This document shows positions 43,904 to 56,754 of a stretch of 64,000 bases of DNA, piece after piece. Location of the stretch: assembly GCF_002160145.1 (NCBI RefSeq), contig NZ_NFKA01000013.1, forward strand, positions 35,529 through 99,528. Reading direction: 5' to 3'. Source of the DNA: Gemmiger sp. An194. Its GTDB lineage: Bacteria; Bacillota; Clostridia; Oscillospirales; Ruminococcaceae. A model generated the notes under the pieces. The model searched no databases and was not told where the DNA came from. It saw only the letters and a program-made list of their open reading frames with translations. A program made the position numbers and the translations under genes. The first letter of the stretch is position 1, and each line of letters opens with the position of its first letter.

Positions 43904-43933
43904 CAAAGCGCCTCCTCTCAGCGAAAAAAGCTT

Positions 43934-43968
43934 AAAAAAAAATGACTCTTCCCAAAAAAGGAAAAGTC
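43934..43968 (-). promoter_or_regulatory. Candidate attenuator terminator before pyrC
   Basis: On the minus strand the RNA forms a 9-bp stem including one G-U pair (43960-43968 with 43944-43952). A 7-nt loop separates the arms, and an A then nine U follow. The 5' arm starts inside the stop codon of the leader ORF. No promoter lies between it and pyrC. Confidence 0.72.
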
Positions 43969-44047
43969 AAACAAAGACCCCTTGCGCCAGCAAGAAGAAT
44001 ACCGAAGCCAGAACAAATGCAAACTGCTTGCCGATCATCTTGCTCAT
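43967..44047 (-). CDS. Candidate 26-residue pyr leader peptide
   Basis: A small open frame with GGAGG seven bases before its ATG, about 35 nt after the predicted transcription start. The peptide starts MSKMIGKQFAF and continues as a hydrophobic Val/Leu/Phe/Ala stretch ending in QGVFV, so it could also be a small membrane peptide. The mRNA is U-rich near the end, and a small pause-like hairpin lies in it (43981-43994). Its UGA stop overlaps the attenuator stem. Function as a leader is an inference from this layout. Confidence 0.6.
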   Translation of the reverse strand: MSKMIGKQFAFVLASVFFLLAQGVFV

Positions 44048-44087
44048 GGTTCCGCCTCCTTGCCGCCGGGTCAATTTAAATCGTCTG

Positions 44088-44116
44088 ATTTTACCACAGT
44101 TCGCACGGCTTGTCAA
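44088..44116 (-). promoter_or_regulatory. Promoter of the pyr operon
   Basis: On the minus strand, perfect TTGACA (44116-44111), 17 bp, TAAAAT (44093-44088). A 10-bp palindrome GACAATTGTC (44117-44126) abuts the -35 and could bind a regulator. Confidence 0.82.
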
Positions 44117-44140
44117 GACAATTGTCATATTCTGCCGAGC

Positions 44141-44173
44141 GAAAAGGGCGGCCTCTCAAAAGAAGCCGCCCTT
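44141..44173 (-). terminator. Terminator of the MATE gene
   Basis: A 9-bp perfect stem (44144-44152 with 44165-44173), followed by TTTTC on the minus strand. It separates the marR-MATE unit from the pyr promoter. Confidence 0.75.
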
Positions 44174-44177
44174 GCCT

Positions 44178-45560
44178 TTATTTCGCCTGTTCCCCGGGCG
44201 TGCCGATCTGGCGCAGCGCCTTGCGGAACTGGACGCTGAACAGGATCACCGTGAAGGTCACAGCCAGCGCGTCCGCCACCGGCTCGGCCATATAGACCGC
44301 CATGGTCTTGTCCGCCGGGAAAATCCGAGGCATCAGATAGATCAGCGGCACCAGCAGCACAAACTTGCGGGTCACCGCCACCGCGATGGAGGCCTTGGCA
44401 TAGCCCAGCGAGGTGAAGGTCATCTGGCAGGCGATCTGCGCGCCGAACACCAGCAGCACCGCGCAGTAGCAGCGGATGGCCGGGACGGCAAAGGCGATGA
44501 GCTGCTGATCCGAAGTAAATACTCCGGCAAAGGTCTGGGGGAACAGCATCAGAAACGCCCACAGCACCACCGAGTAGGTCAGACTGGTGCGCAGCAGAAG
44601 GAAGTAGGCCTTCTTCACCCGGGAGGCATTGCCCGCGCCGTAGTTGAAGCTCACGATGGGCTGCGCACCCTGACCCAGCCCCTGCAGCGGCAGCAGCGCG
44701 AACTGCATCACACTGGTGAGGATGGTCATGGCGCCCACCGCCAGGTCGCCGCCGTATTCCCGCAGCGAGGTGTTGAAGCACACCGAGATCACGCTCTCGC
44801 TGGCCTGCATGATAAAGGTGGCCAGACCCAGCGCCACACAGGGCAGAATCACCGCCGGGCGCAGGATCATGTTCCGGGGCCGGATGCGCCAGATGGTGCG
44901 CTTGCCCAGCAAAAAGCTCACTACCCACGCACAGCTCACCGCCTGGCTCAGCACGGTGGCCAGAGCCGCGCCCCGCACGCCCATGGAGAAGCCGAAGATG
45001 AAGATGGGGTCCAGCACGATGTTGCACACCGCACCGATCAGCACCGACAGCATACCCGTTTTGGAAAAGCCCTGGGCAATGATGAAGGAGTTCATGCCCA
45101 GCGTGAGCTGCACGAACACGGTGCCCAGCGCGTAGATGTCCATATAGGCGGTGGCATATCCGATGGTGTTTTCGGTGGCGCCGAAGGCCATCAGGATCGG
45201 CCGGTTGAACACCAGCAGTACCCCGGTAAGCACTGCCGACACGATCAGCAGCAGGCAGAAGCAGTTGCCCAGAGCCTGCTCGGCGGATTCGTTGTCACCC
45301 CGGCCCATGGCGATGGAGGCCCGGGGCGCGCCGCCCGCGCCCGCCAGCATGGCAAAGGCGGAAACGATCATGATGACCGGCATACACACGCCCATGCCGG
45401 TAAGGGCGTAGGCTCCCTCGCCGGGGATGTGGCCGATGTAGATGCGGTCCACCAGATTGTACAGCATGTTGATCAGCTGGGCCACCACCGCCGGGGCCGC
45501 CATCTTTACCAGCAGCCGGCCCACCGGCTGAGTCCCCAGCTGAGTCTTATCCTCATTCAT
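44178..45560 (-). CDS. MATE family efflux transporter
   Basis: A 12-helix cation-coupled exporter of 460 residues. Early family features are NLVDRIYIGHIPGEGAYALTG and, in the second half, MQFALLPLQGLGQGAQPIVSFNYGA, close to clostridial multidrug MATE proteins. Substrate is unknown. Its start overlaps the MarR gene by 8 bp, so it is most likely the target of that regulator. Confidence 0.92.
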   Translation of the reverse strand: MNEDKTQLGTQPVGRLLVKMAAPAVVAQLINMLYNLVDRIYIGHIPGEGAYALTGMGVCMPVIMIVSAFAMLAGAGGAPRASIAMGRGDNESAEQALGNCFCLLLIVSAVLTGVLLVFNRPILMAFGATENTIGYATAYMDIYALGTVFVQLTLGMNSFIIAQGFSKTGMLSVLIGAVCNIVLDPIFIFGFSMGVRGAALATVLSQAVSCAWVVSFLLGKRTIWRIRPRNMILRPAVILPCVALGLATFIMQASESVISVCFNTSLREYGGDLAVGAMTILTSVMQFALLPLQGLGQGAQPIVSFNYGAGNASRVKKAYFLLLRTSLTYSVVLWAFLMLFPQTFAGVFTSDQQLIAFAVPAIRCYCAVLLVFGAQIACQMTFTSLGYAKASIAVAVTRKFVLLVPLIYLMPRIFPADKTMAVYMAEPVADALAVTFTVILFSVQFRKALRQIGTPGEQAK

Positions 45561-45999
45561 TCCTGTTGCCTCCCTTTTCCGAAAGATTCTTCACGATCCG
45601 CCCGTACAGGGCGGCAAAGCACTCGGCATCCTGCGGAGAAAAATCCCGGAAGGCCTGTTCCCAGAAGGTCTGTTGCGCCGCCAGCAGCTGGGGCAACAGC
45701 TGTTCCGCCGCCTCGGTCAGGCTCAGATGCACCCGCCGCCGGTCCTCGGAATCCTGTCTGCGCTCCAGAAGGCCCTTGCCCATCAGCACCTCCACCGCCT
45801 GGGACACATTGCTCTTGGGCAGCCCCCGCAGAGCCACAATGTCCCGGGCGGTATCCCGGCCGGGGTTATTGTGCAGAAAAACCAGAATGTCGAATTCCAT
45901 CTGAGAAATGCCCACCCTGCGGCAGACCGCCCGGCGCTGGGCATCATAAAAGCGGGTGATCACCCGCAGACCGTTCACCAGCTCCATGTGGTTGTTCAC
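45553..45999 (-). CDS. MarR-family transcription regulator
   Basis: A 148-residue winged-helix protein: helices ISQMEFDILVFLHNNPG, recognition part LRGLPKSNVSQAVEVLM and wing DSEDRRRVHLSLT. The start is a GTG with AAAGGGG nine bases upstream. It is cotranscribed with and overlaps the MATE transporter. A near-perfect inverted repeat just downstream of its -10 suggests self-repression, relieved by the transported compound. Confidence 0.9.
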   Translation of the reverse strand: MNNHMELVNGLRVITRFYDAQRRAVCRRVGISQMEFDILVFLHNNPGRDTARDIVALRGLPKSNVSQAVEVLMGKGLLERRQDSEDRRRVHLSLTEAAEQLLPQLLAAQQTFWEQAFRDFSPQDAECFAALYGRIVKNLSEKGGNRNE

Positions 46000-46032
46000 A
46001 GCCTCTCGCCCCTTTCCGTTTTTGTTTGTTTT

Positions 46033-46061
46033 GCAAATTGTTTGTTTTTATAACTATTTGC
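46033..46061 (-). promoter_or_regulatory. Candidate MarR operator
   Basis: GCAAATAGTT, 9 nt, AACAATTTGC on the minus strand: arms match at 9 of 10 positions. It covers roughly +1 to +30 of the marR-MATE transcript. Confidence 0.6.
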
Positions 46062-46062
46062 C

Positions 46063-46090
46063 ATTATACTCCTTTTCCCCGGCAAGTCAA
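46063..46090 (-). promoter_or_regulatory. Promoter of marR-MATE
   Basis: On the minus strand, TTGACT (46090-46085), 16 bp, TATAAT (46068-46063). Confidence 0.75.
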
Positions 46091-46134
46091 CACCCCCGGG
46101 CAAAGGGAGCCTTCTGGCCCCCTGCCCGAGGGTG
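46091..46134 (-). terminator. Hairpin ending the MFS transcript
   Basis: A 12-bp stem with one G-U pair (46091-46102 with 46123-46134) just after the MFS stop codon. There is no real U-tract; its end touches the -35 of the marR promoter. Confidence 0.5.
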
Positions 46135-46146
46135 TACTTCCATTCT

Positions 46147-47328
46147 TTATTGTTTCTGTTTGCGCAGGCGGCGGTAAAACAGCCATGCTCCCAGCGGGAA
46201 CAGCGCCGCCGCTCCCACCGCGGCCCGCAGCGCGGTCTGCTGGGAAAAGCCCGCCGCCAGCAGAGCATCCGCCCCGACACCGGTGAGCCAGCCGCCCAGC
46301 GACGCCCCCAGATCGCCCCCGGCGCTGAGCAGCGCGAACATGGAGGCCCCGGCCAGCGGCATCTTGCGGGATGCCACCACCAGCGTGCCCGGCCACAGAC
46401 CCGCCACGAACAGTCCGGTGGCGGCGCAGGCCACCACCGCTGCCGCGGGAAAAGCGGCTGCCGCCAGATAGCATCCCGCGGCCAGCAGAGCGCTGGCCCC
46501 CAGCACCCGGGGCAGGTCCCACCGGTCGCCCCAGATGCCCAGCAGGGTACGGCCCAGGCCCATCATCAGGGCAAAGCCGCACATGCCCGCCACGTCGCCG
46601 AACAGCTTGGGGATGCCCAGACCCAGATCCAAAAAAGAAGAGGCGTACTGGGCCATGGTGACCTCTGCCGCCGCCCCGAACACAATGGCGCCCAGCGCCA
46701 GCCAGAACACTTTCTGCCGGGCCAGTCCCCGGATGGGCAGCGTTTCCTCCGGCGGCTTGTGGTTCAGCGGCGCGCGCAAAAACAGCAGCAGGTCCGCCGC
46801 GGGCAGCAGCATCCACCCCAGCACAATGGCCTGCCAGGGAGCGCCCAGCGCCAGCGCGGCGGTGGTCACAAGCACCGTCCCCGCCTGCCCCCAGCAGTAC
46901 ATGGAATGAAGCAGCGCCATGGCCCGGGTCTTTTCCTCGCCGGGCAATGCGTCCACAATCGGGCTGAGCAGCAGCTCAAGCAAGCCTCCCGCACCGGAGA
47001 AGATCACCGTGCCCACAAAAAAGCCCGCCAGCGGATGGGCCGGAAACAGCAGCGGCGAGGCGGCGAACACGCCCAGCCCCACCAGGCTCAGCGCTCCCGC
47101 CGCCAGCACAAAGGGCCGAAATCCGTGCCGGTCCACCGCCTTGCTGAAGGCCACGTCCGCCCCCACCTGGGTCACAAAATTGGTGAGCACCAGAAAGCCC
47201 AGTGCCCCATAGCTCAGCCCATATTCCCGCAGCAGCACCGCGAACAGCACCGGGGTCAGGTTGATCAGCGCCGCCTGGCTGATGCTGCCCAGATAGCAGG
47301 CATACACCGTGGTTTTATAACTGCGCAT
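46147..47328 (-). CDS. Major facilitator superfamily transporter
   Basis: A secondary transporter with about 12 hydrophobic segments (393 residues from the ATG at 47328). That start has GGAG upstream and family-like MRSYKTTVYACYLGS; the longer frame overlaps the ROK gene too far. The loop GADVAFSKAVDRHGFRP fits the MFS signature between helices 2 and 3. It overlaps the end of the ROK gene by 14 bp, so the regulator probably controls it. Substrate is unknown; a sugar or sugar derivative is a guess from the ROK link. Confidence 0.85.
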   Translation of the reverse strand: MRSYKTTVYACYLGSISQAALINLTPVLFAVLLREYGLSYGALGFLVLTNFVTQVGADVAFSKAVDRHGFRPFVLAAGALSLVGLGVFAASPLLFPAHPLAGFFVGTVIFSGAGGLLELLLSPIVDALPGEEKTRAMALLHSMYCWGQAGTVLVTTAALALGAPWQAIVLGWMLLPAADLLLFLRAPLNHKPPEETLPIRGLARQKVFWLALGAIVFGAAAEVTMAQYASSFLDLGLGIPKLFGDVAGMCGFALMMGLGRTLLGIWGDRWDLPRVLGASALLAAGCYLAAAAFPAAAVVACAATGLFVAGLWPGTLVVASRKMPLAGASMFALLSAGGDLGASLGGWLTGVGADALLAAGFSQQTALRAAVGAAALFPLGAWLFYRRLRKQKQ

Positions 47329-48349
47329 TCCCCCGTCTCCTTTCCTGCATTTCCCGCAGACCGCCGCCCGGGTACAAAAGGTCCATGGCAAGACGGGTCA
47401 GTCCGGCCAGATAGTCCTGCCGGTATTCCCGGGAAATATGCACCCGGGGCACCGCCTGGGCGGGCAGATACCGCCCGCAGGCCTGCTCCATCTGTGCTGC
47501 CTCTTGCAGATACGATGTCTCGTAAACCACCAGCTCCTCCGGGTTCAGGAACACACAGGCGCTGGCCGCAAGGCGGGCGAAGTAGTCCACCGGGTCCACT
47601 CCGTCAAATCCCCGCAGCGCCGCCTGCTGCATGGTTTCCTCCCCCTGACCGGGCAGGTAACCCACCTCGCCCACCAGGCCTGCAAATCCGCTCAGCGGCC
47701 TGCCGTGCACCAGCACGCCGCAGCCGGGGCCGTTGTCCGAAAGATGCAGGCAGACCGCGCTCTCCCGGTCCAGCCAGCCCCGCCGGGCCGCCATGCCATA
47801 GACTGCCGCCCGCATGTTGTTTTCCACTGTTACAGGCAGACCGCAGGCCGCTTCCAGCTCGGCCTGCAGTTCCCGCCCGGCCAGTTCCTCGTATCGGTCA
47901 ATATAGAGCACCCGGCCCTCGGCCACGCCGCCGGGCACGCCCACCGCCAGCGCAGCCAGCGCAGGATAGGCCCGGCGCAGCCGCTCGGTCACCGCCAGAA
48001 TGGTGGAAACATAGCCGCCCTCCTCCGGCCCGCAGCTGCCGGAGCACACCGGATTGCCCAGCGCGTCCGCCACCGCCCAGCAGAGGGTACCGTCCTCAAA
48101 AAAGAGGGTCAGTGCGTAGGCGCTGGCCTCATTGAAGCGGTAGCGCATGGGCCGCCGCCCGCCGGCTCCCGTTTCCAGTCCGGCCTCCAGCACCACGCCC
48201 TGCTCCACCAGCTCGTCCACCAGCTTGCCCGCCGTGGGAAAGCTCAGCCCGCAGGCCTCCGCCAGCTCCTGCTTGGTGACCACCCGGCCCTGCCGCAGCA
48301 CCTGAATCACCTGCCGCTCGTTCGCACTTTTTACCGCCCGGGTAAACAT
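47315..48349 (-). CDS. ROK-family transcription regulator
   Basis: A 344-residue NagC/XylR-like repressor. An N-terminal winged helix (VTKQELAEACGLSFPTAGKL) joins a ROK sugar-binding domain (VGVPGGVAEGRVLY, VENNMRAAVYG, FAGLVGEVGYLPG). The zinc CxCGxxGC motif of ROK kinases is missing, which fits a regulator rather than a kinase. It leads the unit with the MFS gene. Two TTTTAAAATA direct repeats follow its promoter. Confidence 0.87.
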   Translation of the reverse strand: MFTRAVKSANERQVIQVLRQGRVVTKQELAEACGLSFPTAGKLVDELVEQGVVLEAGLETGAGGRRPMRYRFNEASAYALTLFFEDGTLCWAVADALGNPVCSGSCGPEEGGYVSTILAVTERLRRAYPALAALAVGVPGGVAEGRVLYIDRYEELAGRELQAELEAACGLPVTVENNMRAAVYGMAARRGWLDRESAVCLHLSDNGPGCGVLVHGRPLSGFAGLVGEVGYLPGQGEETMQQAALRGFDGVDPVDYFARLAASACVFLNPEELVVYETSYLQEAAQMEQACGRYLPAQAVPRVHISREYRQDYLAGLTRLAMDLLYPGGGLREMQERRRGNAQL

Positions 48350-48368
48350 TCGGCCTCTCTCCTCTCGT

Positions 48369-48389
48369 TTTTAAAATAGTTTTAAAATA
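48369..48389 (-). promoter_or_regulatory. Candidate ROK operator: two 10-bp direct repeats
   Basis: TTTTAAAATA occurs at 48369-48378 and 48380-48389, between the -10 and the start codon of the ROK gene. ROK regulators are known to bind AT-rich repeats. Confidence 0.5.
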
Positions 48390-48396
48390 TAGTTAA

Positions 48397-48425
48397 ATAA
48401 TATTCCGTTCTGTTTCCCTTGTCAA
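48397..48425 (-). promoter_or_regulatory. Promoter of the ROK-MFS unit
   Basis: On the minus strand, TTGACA (48425-48420), 17 bp, TATTAT (48402-48397). Confidence 0.78.
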
Positions 48426-48441
48426 GAAAAACGCGCTATTT

Positions 48442-48482
48442 GCACAGGAAAGCCCCGGCCAACGGCCGGGGCTTTCCTGTGC
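48442..48482 (-). terminator. Strong hairpin after the exported phosphoesterase gene
   Basis: A 19-bp perfect stem (48442-48460 with 48464-48482) with a 3-nt loop, directly downstream of the stop codon. The U-tract is displaced on the minus strand. Confidence 0.7.
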
Positions 48483-48490
48483 TCTTCTTT

Positions 48491-49744
48491 TTAGTATTCT
48501 ATGGTGGCCTGGTTGTGGTTCACCGCCGGTTCCTGGCGCATGCTCTCCACGTAATCGGCGTAAAAGGCACCGGACTCCTGCCACACCTCAAACATCGGGT
48601 CCTCCCGGTCATAGCGGTCCGGTCTGCCCTGGAAGTAGTCCAGATTCACCTGCGCAAAGAAATCGGCCATCTCCTCGCCGTTTTCCTCATTCTGCAGCCA
48701 GCCAACCACCTTGCCCCGGTTTACCTGGCGGAAAAAGTCCGCCGAGTAGGCGGCAAAATCCAGCAGGTTTTCGTCGGTGCTTCCCTGCTCTTTTGCCCAG
48801 CCGGAAACATCCACCGGCACCGTCTGGTAGTCCATCTGGTGGGGCCGTACCATCAGTCGTGCATACTGGTTGGGCGATACCGCCAGCGAGCCGGTGGCCG
48901 CTTCAAAAAAGCCGTTCTCGCTTTTGGCGGTGTGCTGCATATGGATGTGGCCGCTCAGGTTGCAGATCACACCATACTCCTCATACAAAGCCAGCAGCTC
49001 CTCTGCGCCGCCCATCACAAAGCCTGCGCTGATCTGCTCGCTGTGGGCCAGCAGGTTCTGGTGGCTCACGGCAATCACCCGGGCGCCCGCCTGCCGGGCC
49101 TCCTCCAGCTGGGCCTTCACCCAGTCCAGTGTCTCCGGTTCCAGCACGCCCTCGCTGCCCAGCGTGTTCACATCCACCATCAGCACCCGCAGCTCATCGC
49201 TCAGCGGGTACACATAGCTCAGGGATTCCTCGTCCCGGGCGCTGGCTCCATTGTAGCCGAAGTCCGCATATACCTCATCAAACTGGGCCGGCTTCAGGTT
49301 TTCCACCGGTTCGTAGGTCTTATCGGTGAAGCGCACCGCGTAGCCGCTGTTCAGGTCGTGGTTGCCCGGTATTACCAGCACCGGGATGCCCTCTTCGGTA
49401 ATTTGGCGCAGCTTTTCCGCCAGGTCCAGATGGCTCTGCTTTTCCCCGTTCAGGGTCAGATCGCCCGAGAGGATCAGTGCCGCGGGCTTTTCCCGGATGA
49501 CCTGCTCCACAAAGGCATCGGTCAGCTCGTCAATGTAGGCCAGCGCCTTGCCGTCACCGTTCAGGATGGTCTTTTCAAAGCAGGCCCCGTGGTCGTTCAG
49601 CTCCGGCGAAAGATAGTGAAGATCCGTCGCCAGCAAAATCTTGGTCGGGCGGCCCCGGAACCAGAGGGCTCCGGCCGCTGCCAGCAGCACCAGCAAAAGC
49701 GCTGCTGCGGCCAACAGAATGCCTCGTTTTCCTTTCTGTTTCAT
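48491..49744 (-). CDS. Exported calcineurin-like phosphoesterase
   Basis: A 417-residue protein with an N-terminal membrane anchor (about 7-28) and an extracytoplasmic metallophosphoesterase domain. Metal-site motifs are LATDLHYLS, LSGDLTLNG, PGNHDLNSG, AVSHQNLLAH and SGHIHMQH, closest to the CpdA-like cyclic-nucleotide phosphodiesterase group. The substrate is unproven. The ATG at 49744 has GGAGG upstream and gives a clean signal anchor; the long frame to 49996 is spurious. Confidence 0.87.
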   Translation of the reverse strand: MKQKGKRGILLAAAALLLVLLAAAGALWFRGRPTKILLATDLHYLSPELNDHGACFEKTILNGDGKALAYIDELTDAFVEQVIREKPAALILSGDLTLNGEKQSHLDLAEKLRQITEEGIPVLVIPGNHDLNSGYAVRFTDKTYEPVENLKPAQFDEVYADFGYNGASARDEESLSYVYPLSDELRVLMVDVNTLGSEGVLEPETLDWVKAQLEEARQAGARVIAVSHQNLLAHSEQISAGFVMGGAEELLALYEEYGVICNLSGHIHMQHTAKSENGFFEAATGSLAVSPNQYARLMVRPHQMDYQTVPVDVSGWAKEQGSTDENLLDFAAYSADFFRQVNRGKVVGWLQNEENGEEMADFFAQVNLDYFQGRPDRYDREDPMFEVWQESGAFYADYVESMRQEPAVNHNQATIEY

Positions 49745-49792
49745 GTTTCGTTCCTCCTTTCGGGGAGTACACCGCATTTCTCCCCTGCACGC

Positions 49793-49827
49793 AAAAAAGC
49801 AGGCCCTGCCGGAAAGGCAGGGCCTGC
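49793..49827 (-). terminator. Intrinsic terminator of the ATP synthase operon
   Basis: A 12-bp perfect stem (49799-49810 with 49816-49827), followed on the minus strand by six T. Confidence 0.9.
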
Positions 49828-49839
49828 AAATGCCGGTTT

Positions 49840-52531
<2,692 letters not shown>

Positions 52532-52544
52532 TGGGATCTCCTCC

Positions 52545-54071
<1,527 letters not shown>

Positions 54072-54075
54072 TCAC

Positions 54076-54612
54076 TTATACCGTGGCGGCCAGGCTGCGG
54101 CGCAGTGCGTCCAGCCGGGCCTGCACCGTACCGTCGAACTCGGCGCCGCCCATCTCCAGGCGCACGCCGCCCAGGCAGGCCGGGTCCACCTTCACCGCAA
54201 GCTGCACCGTTTTGCCGGTGAGCTTGTTCAGCTTTTCGGTCAGAGCCGTCTTCTGGGCCTCGCTCAGCGGCACCGCCGCCACCGCCGTCGCCTCCAGAAT
54301 ACCGTGGGCCTCGTTGTAGCGGGCCCGGTATTCCTTGCGGCAGTCACGCAGGGCACGGATCTGGCCCCGCTCGGTCAAAATCTTCAAAAAATTCAACAGG
54401 TACGGCTGGATATGCCCGCGCAGCGCCTCGTCCAGCGCCTGACAGCGCTGGGCTTTGGGCACGCTGGGCAGTGCCAGCAGCTTTTCGTAGTCCGGCCAGG
54501 CGGCAAGCAGCGCTTCCACCTGCTCCAGCTCGTCCAGCATTTCGGCCTCCAGCCCTTCCTCGACGGCCAGCTCATACAGCGCGCCGCCGTATATGGTGCC
54601 GATCTTGGTCAT
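54076..54612 (-). CDS. atpH: ATP synthase delta subunit
   Basis: Joins the peripheral stalk to the top of F1. The 178-residue protein starts with a helical domain (YGGALYELAVEEG) and has the C-terminal block VKVDPACLGGVRLEMG typical of OSCP/delta. Its start overlaps atpF by 4 bp. Confidence 0.95.
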   Translation of the reverse strand: MTKIGTIYGGALYELAVEEGLEAEMLDELEQVEALLAAWPDYEKLLALPSVPKAQRCQALDEALRGHIQPYLLNFLKILTERGQIRALRDCRKEYRARYNEAHGILEATAVAAVPLSEAQKTALTEKLNKLTGKTVQLAVKVDPACLGGVRLEMGGAEFDGTVQARLDALRRSLAATV

Positions 54613-55115
54613 GAGGCGTCTCCTACCTTCTCGATGAATTCATCGATCAGCTGCTGGTGATCCTTCTCCTGGATCTCCCGTTCCACCACCTTGCTGGCGA
54701 TGGCCATGGCCATGCCGCCGATCTCGTCCTTCACCTCGTTCAGCGCCTTCTTGCGCTGCTGCTCAATCTCCTCGCCCGCCTTGCGCTTGAGCTCAGCGGC
54801 CTGGGCACGGGCGGCGTTCAGTGTCTCCTCGCTGTTGCGGGCGGCGGTCTGGCTGGCCTGATTCAGCAGCCGGGCTGCCTCCTCCTTGGCGCCTGCCAGG
54901 CTCTTCTCATATTCCGCCTGCATCGCCTCGGCCTGTTCCTTGGCCTGCTTGGCGTCGGCAAGCATGGCGTCCGCCCTGCGCTGGCGCTCGTTCAAAATCT
55001 TCTGCACGGGCTTGAACAGGAAATGCTTGACCAGCAGGGTGAGGATCAGCAGGTTGCCCAGCATGAAAATCATGTGCCAGGGCGTCAGCGTCACCAGGTC
55101 TTTAAACTGTTGCAA
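54609..55115 (-). CDS. atpF: ATP synthase b subunit
   Basis: Peripheral stalk. One N-terminal membrane helix (about 12-32, MIFMLGNLLILTLLV) is followed by a long charged coiled coil (45-150). Length 168 is normal. It follows atpE after 37 bp. Confidence 0.95.
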   Translation of the reverse strand: MQQFKDLVTLTPWHMIFMLGNLLILTLLVKHFLFKPVQKILNERQRRADAMLADAKQAKEQAEAMQAEYEKSLAGAKEEAARLLNQASQTAARNSEETLNAARAQAAELKRKAGEEIEQQRKKALNEVKDEIGGMAMAIASKVVEREIQEKDHQQLIDEFIEKVGDAS

Positions 55116-55152
55116 TGGTCATTCCCCTTTCTGGCTGGCTTGCGGGCCAAAA

Positions 55153-55538
<386 letters not shown>

Positions 55539-56303
55539 TCACTCGTCGGTCTGGGCTGCGTTCGCAATATACAGCATGGTCAGCATACAGAAGATGAATG
55601 CCTGCATCAGACTGCTGAACAGATCAAAATACACCGACAGAATGGCCGGAATGCCCAGCTGGAACAGCGGGATCAGGCTGAGGATCTCGCCCAGCGCGCC
55701 GGGCAGCAGCCCGAACACTGCCTGGCTCAATACCGCCAGCGCCGCGTAGACCAGCGTGCTGATGACGCCGCCGGACATGATGTTGCCGAAGTGACGGAAC
55801 GCCATCGAGATGGGGGTGGCCAGCTCACTGATGATATTGAAGGGGGTGAACACTGGGATGGGTGTGGTAAAGCCCTTCAGATAGCCGCCCACGCCGTTGG
55901 TACGGATCTTGGTGTAGGTGATCATCACAAACACCAGCAGCGCCCAGGACAGTTCGGTGGACAGATCACTGGTGGCGGGATAAAGCCCCACCAGGCTGGA
56001 CAGGCTGCACAGCGCGGAATAGCTGAACAGCGCACCGATGAACGGGGCAAAGTAGGCGTATTTTTCGCCCATGTTGCCGTTCACGAAGTTCTGGCAGGTG
56101 GTCACCAGCAGCTCGGCCACCGCCTGCTTTTTGCTGATGTTCTCCACCGTGAGTCCACGGCCCAGCCACCAGCACAGGATGCCGATCAGCGCCAGGATGA
56201 TCCAGGCGTCCACCAAACTTGCGGTGATCTGCAGCTTGCCCAGAAGCGGTGCCGACCAGCTGGATTCCCAGTAGATCTGCGGGCCGTTGATCGAAACGTT
56301 CAT
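55539..56303 (-). CDS. atpB: ATP synthase a subunit
   Basis: Stator membrane subunit that forms the ion path beside the c ring. About six helices; the essential Arg is in PISMAFRHFGNIMSG. The C-terminal helix ends with FCMLTMLYIANA. Length 254 is normal. It overlaps the atpI-like gene by 4 bp. Confidence 0.95.
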   Translation of the reverse strand: MNVSINGPQIYWESSWSAPLLGKLQITASLVDAWIILALIGILCWWLGRGLTVENISKKQAVAELLVTTCQNFVNGNMGEKYAYFAPFIGALFSYSALCSLSSLVGLYPATSDLSTELSWALLVFVMITYTKIRTNGVGGYLKGFTTPIPVFTPFNIISELATPISMAFRHFGNIMSGGVISTLVYAALAVLSQAVFGLLPGALGEILSLIPLFQLGIPAILSVYFDLFSSLMQAFIFCMLTMLYIANAAQTDE

Positions 56304-56734
56304 TCCTTTGCGTTGCCCCCTTCATTTATGGGCAGCGTACCGCCCTTTTCCTTGTGATACATTCCGGTGGCCTGCATCACCCCGATGGTGAGCCGGGGCA
56401 TCAGCAGAGGCACAAGCGCCGCCACCCAGTTAAAAAACGGCACGGCCAGCGCCACGATCAGCCACACCACCATCAGCAGCATGCGCATGTTGTAGGAAAA
56501 CTGCATCCACTTGCGAGCCCGGTCCTCCGGCTGGCCGTCGGCCACCTTCTGCACCGTCAGACCCAGCAGGAAGAAGTTTACCACCGTGATCGCTCCGCCC
56601 AGGATGCCGCTCACCGCCACACCGGCGCTGAAATGCCCCAGAACGGCGAACACCACCAGCATGACCGCCACGCCTGCGGCGGTGCCCAGAGCAATGTGCC
56701 CTGTCTCTTTTTTTACAGCAGGTGCTATTTTCAT
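56300..56734 (-). CDS. atpI: ATP synthase subunit I (AtpI-like)
   Basis: A 144-residue four-helix membrane protein in the AtpI position, before atpB. AtpI-type proteins help ring assembly or ion supply. The ATG at 56734 follows GAGAGGG and gives MKIAPAVKKETGH; the longer open frame is spurious. The first helix pair contains GGAITVVNFFLLG, a family-like feature. Confidence 0.78.
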   Translation of the reverse strand: MKIAPAVKKETGHIALGTAAGVAVMLVVFAVLGHFSAGVAVSGILGGAITVVNFFLLGLTVQKVADGQPEDRARKWMQFSYNMRMLLMVVWLIVALAVPFFNWVAALVPLLMPRLTIGVMQATGMYHKEKGGTLPINEGGNAKE

Positions 56735-56754
56735 AAAACGCCCTCTCTCTATTG

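Noticed and set aside
43907..44087. PyrR-binding loop in the pyr leader
   Set aside because: No match to the AGAGAGGCU-type loop could be found.
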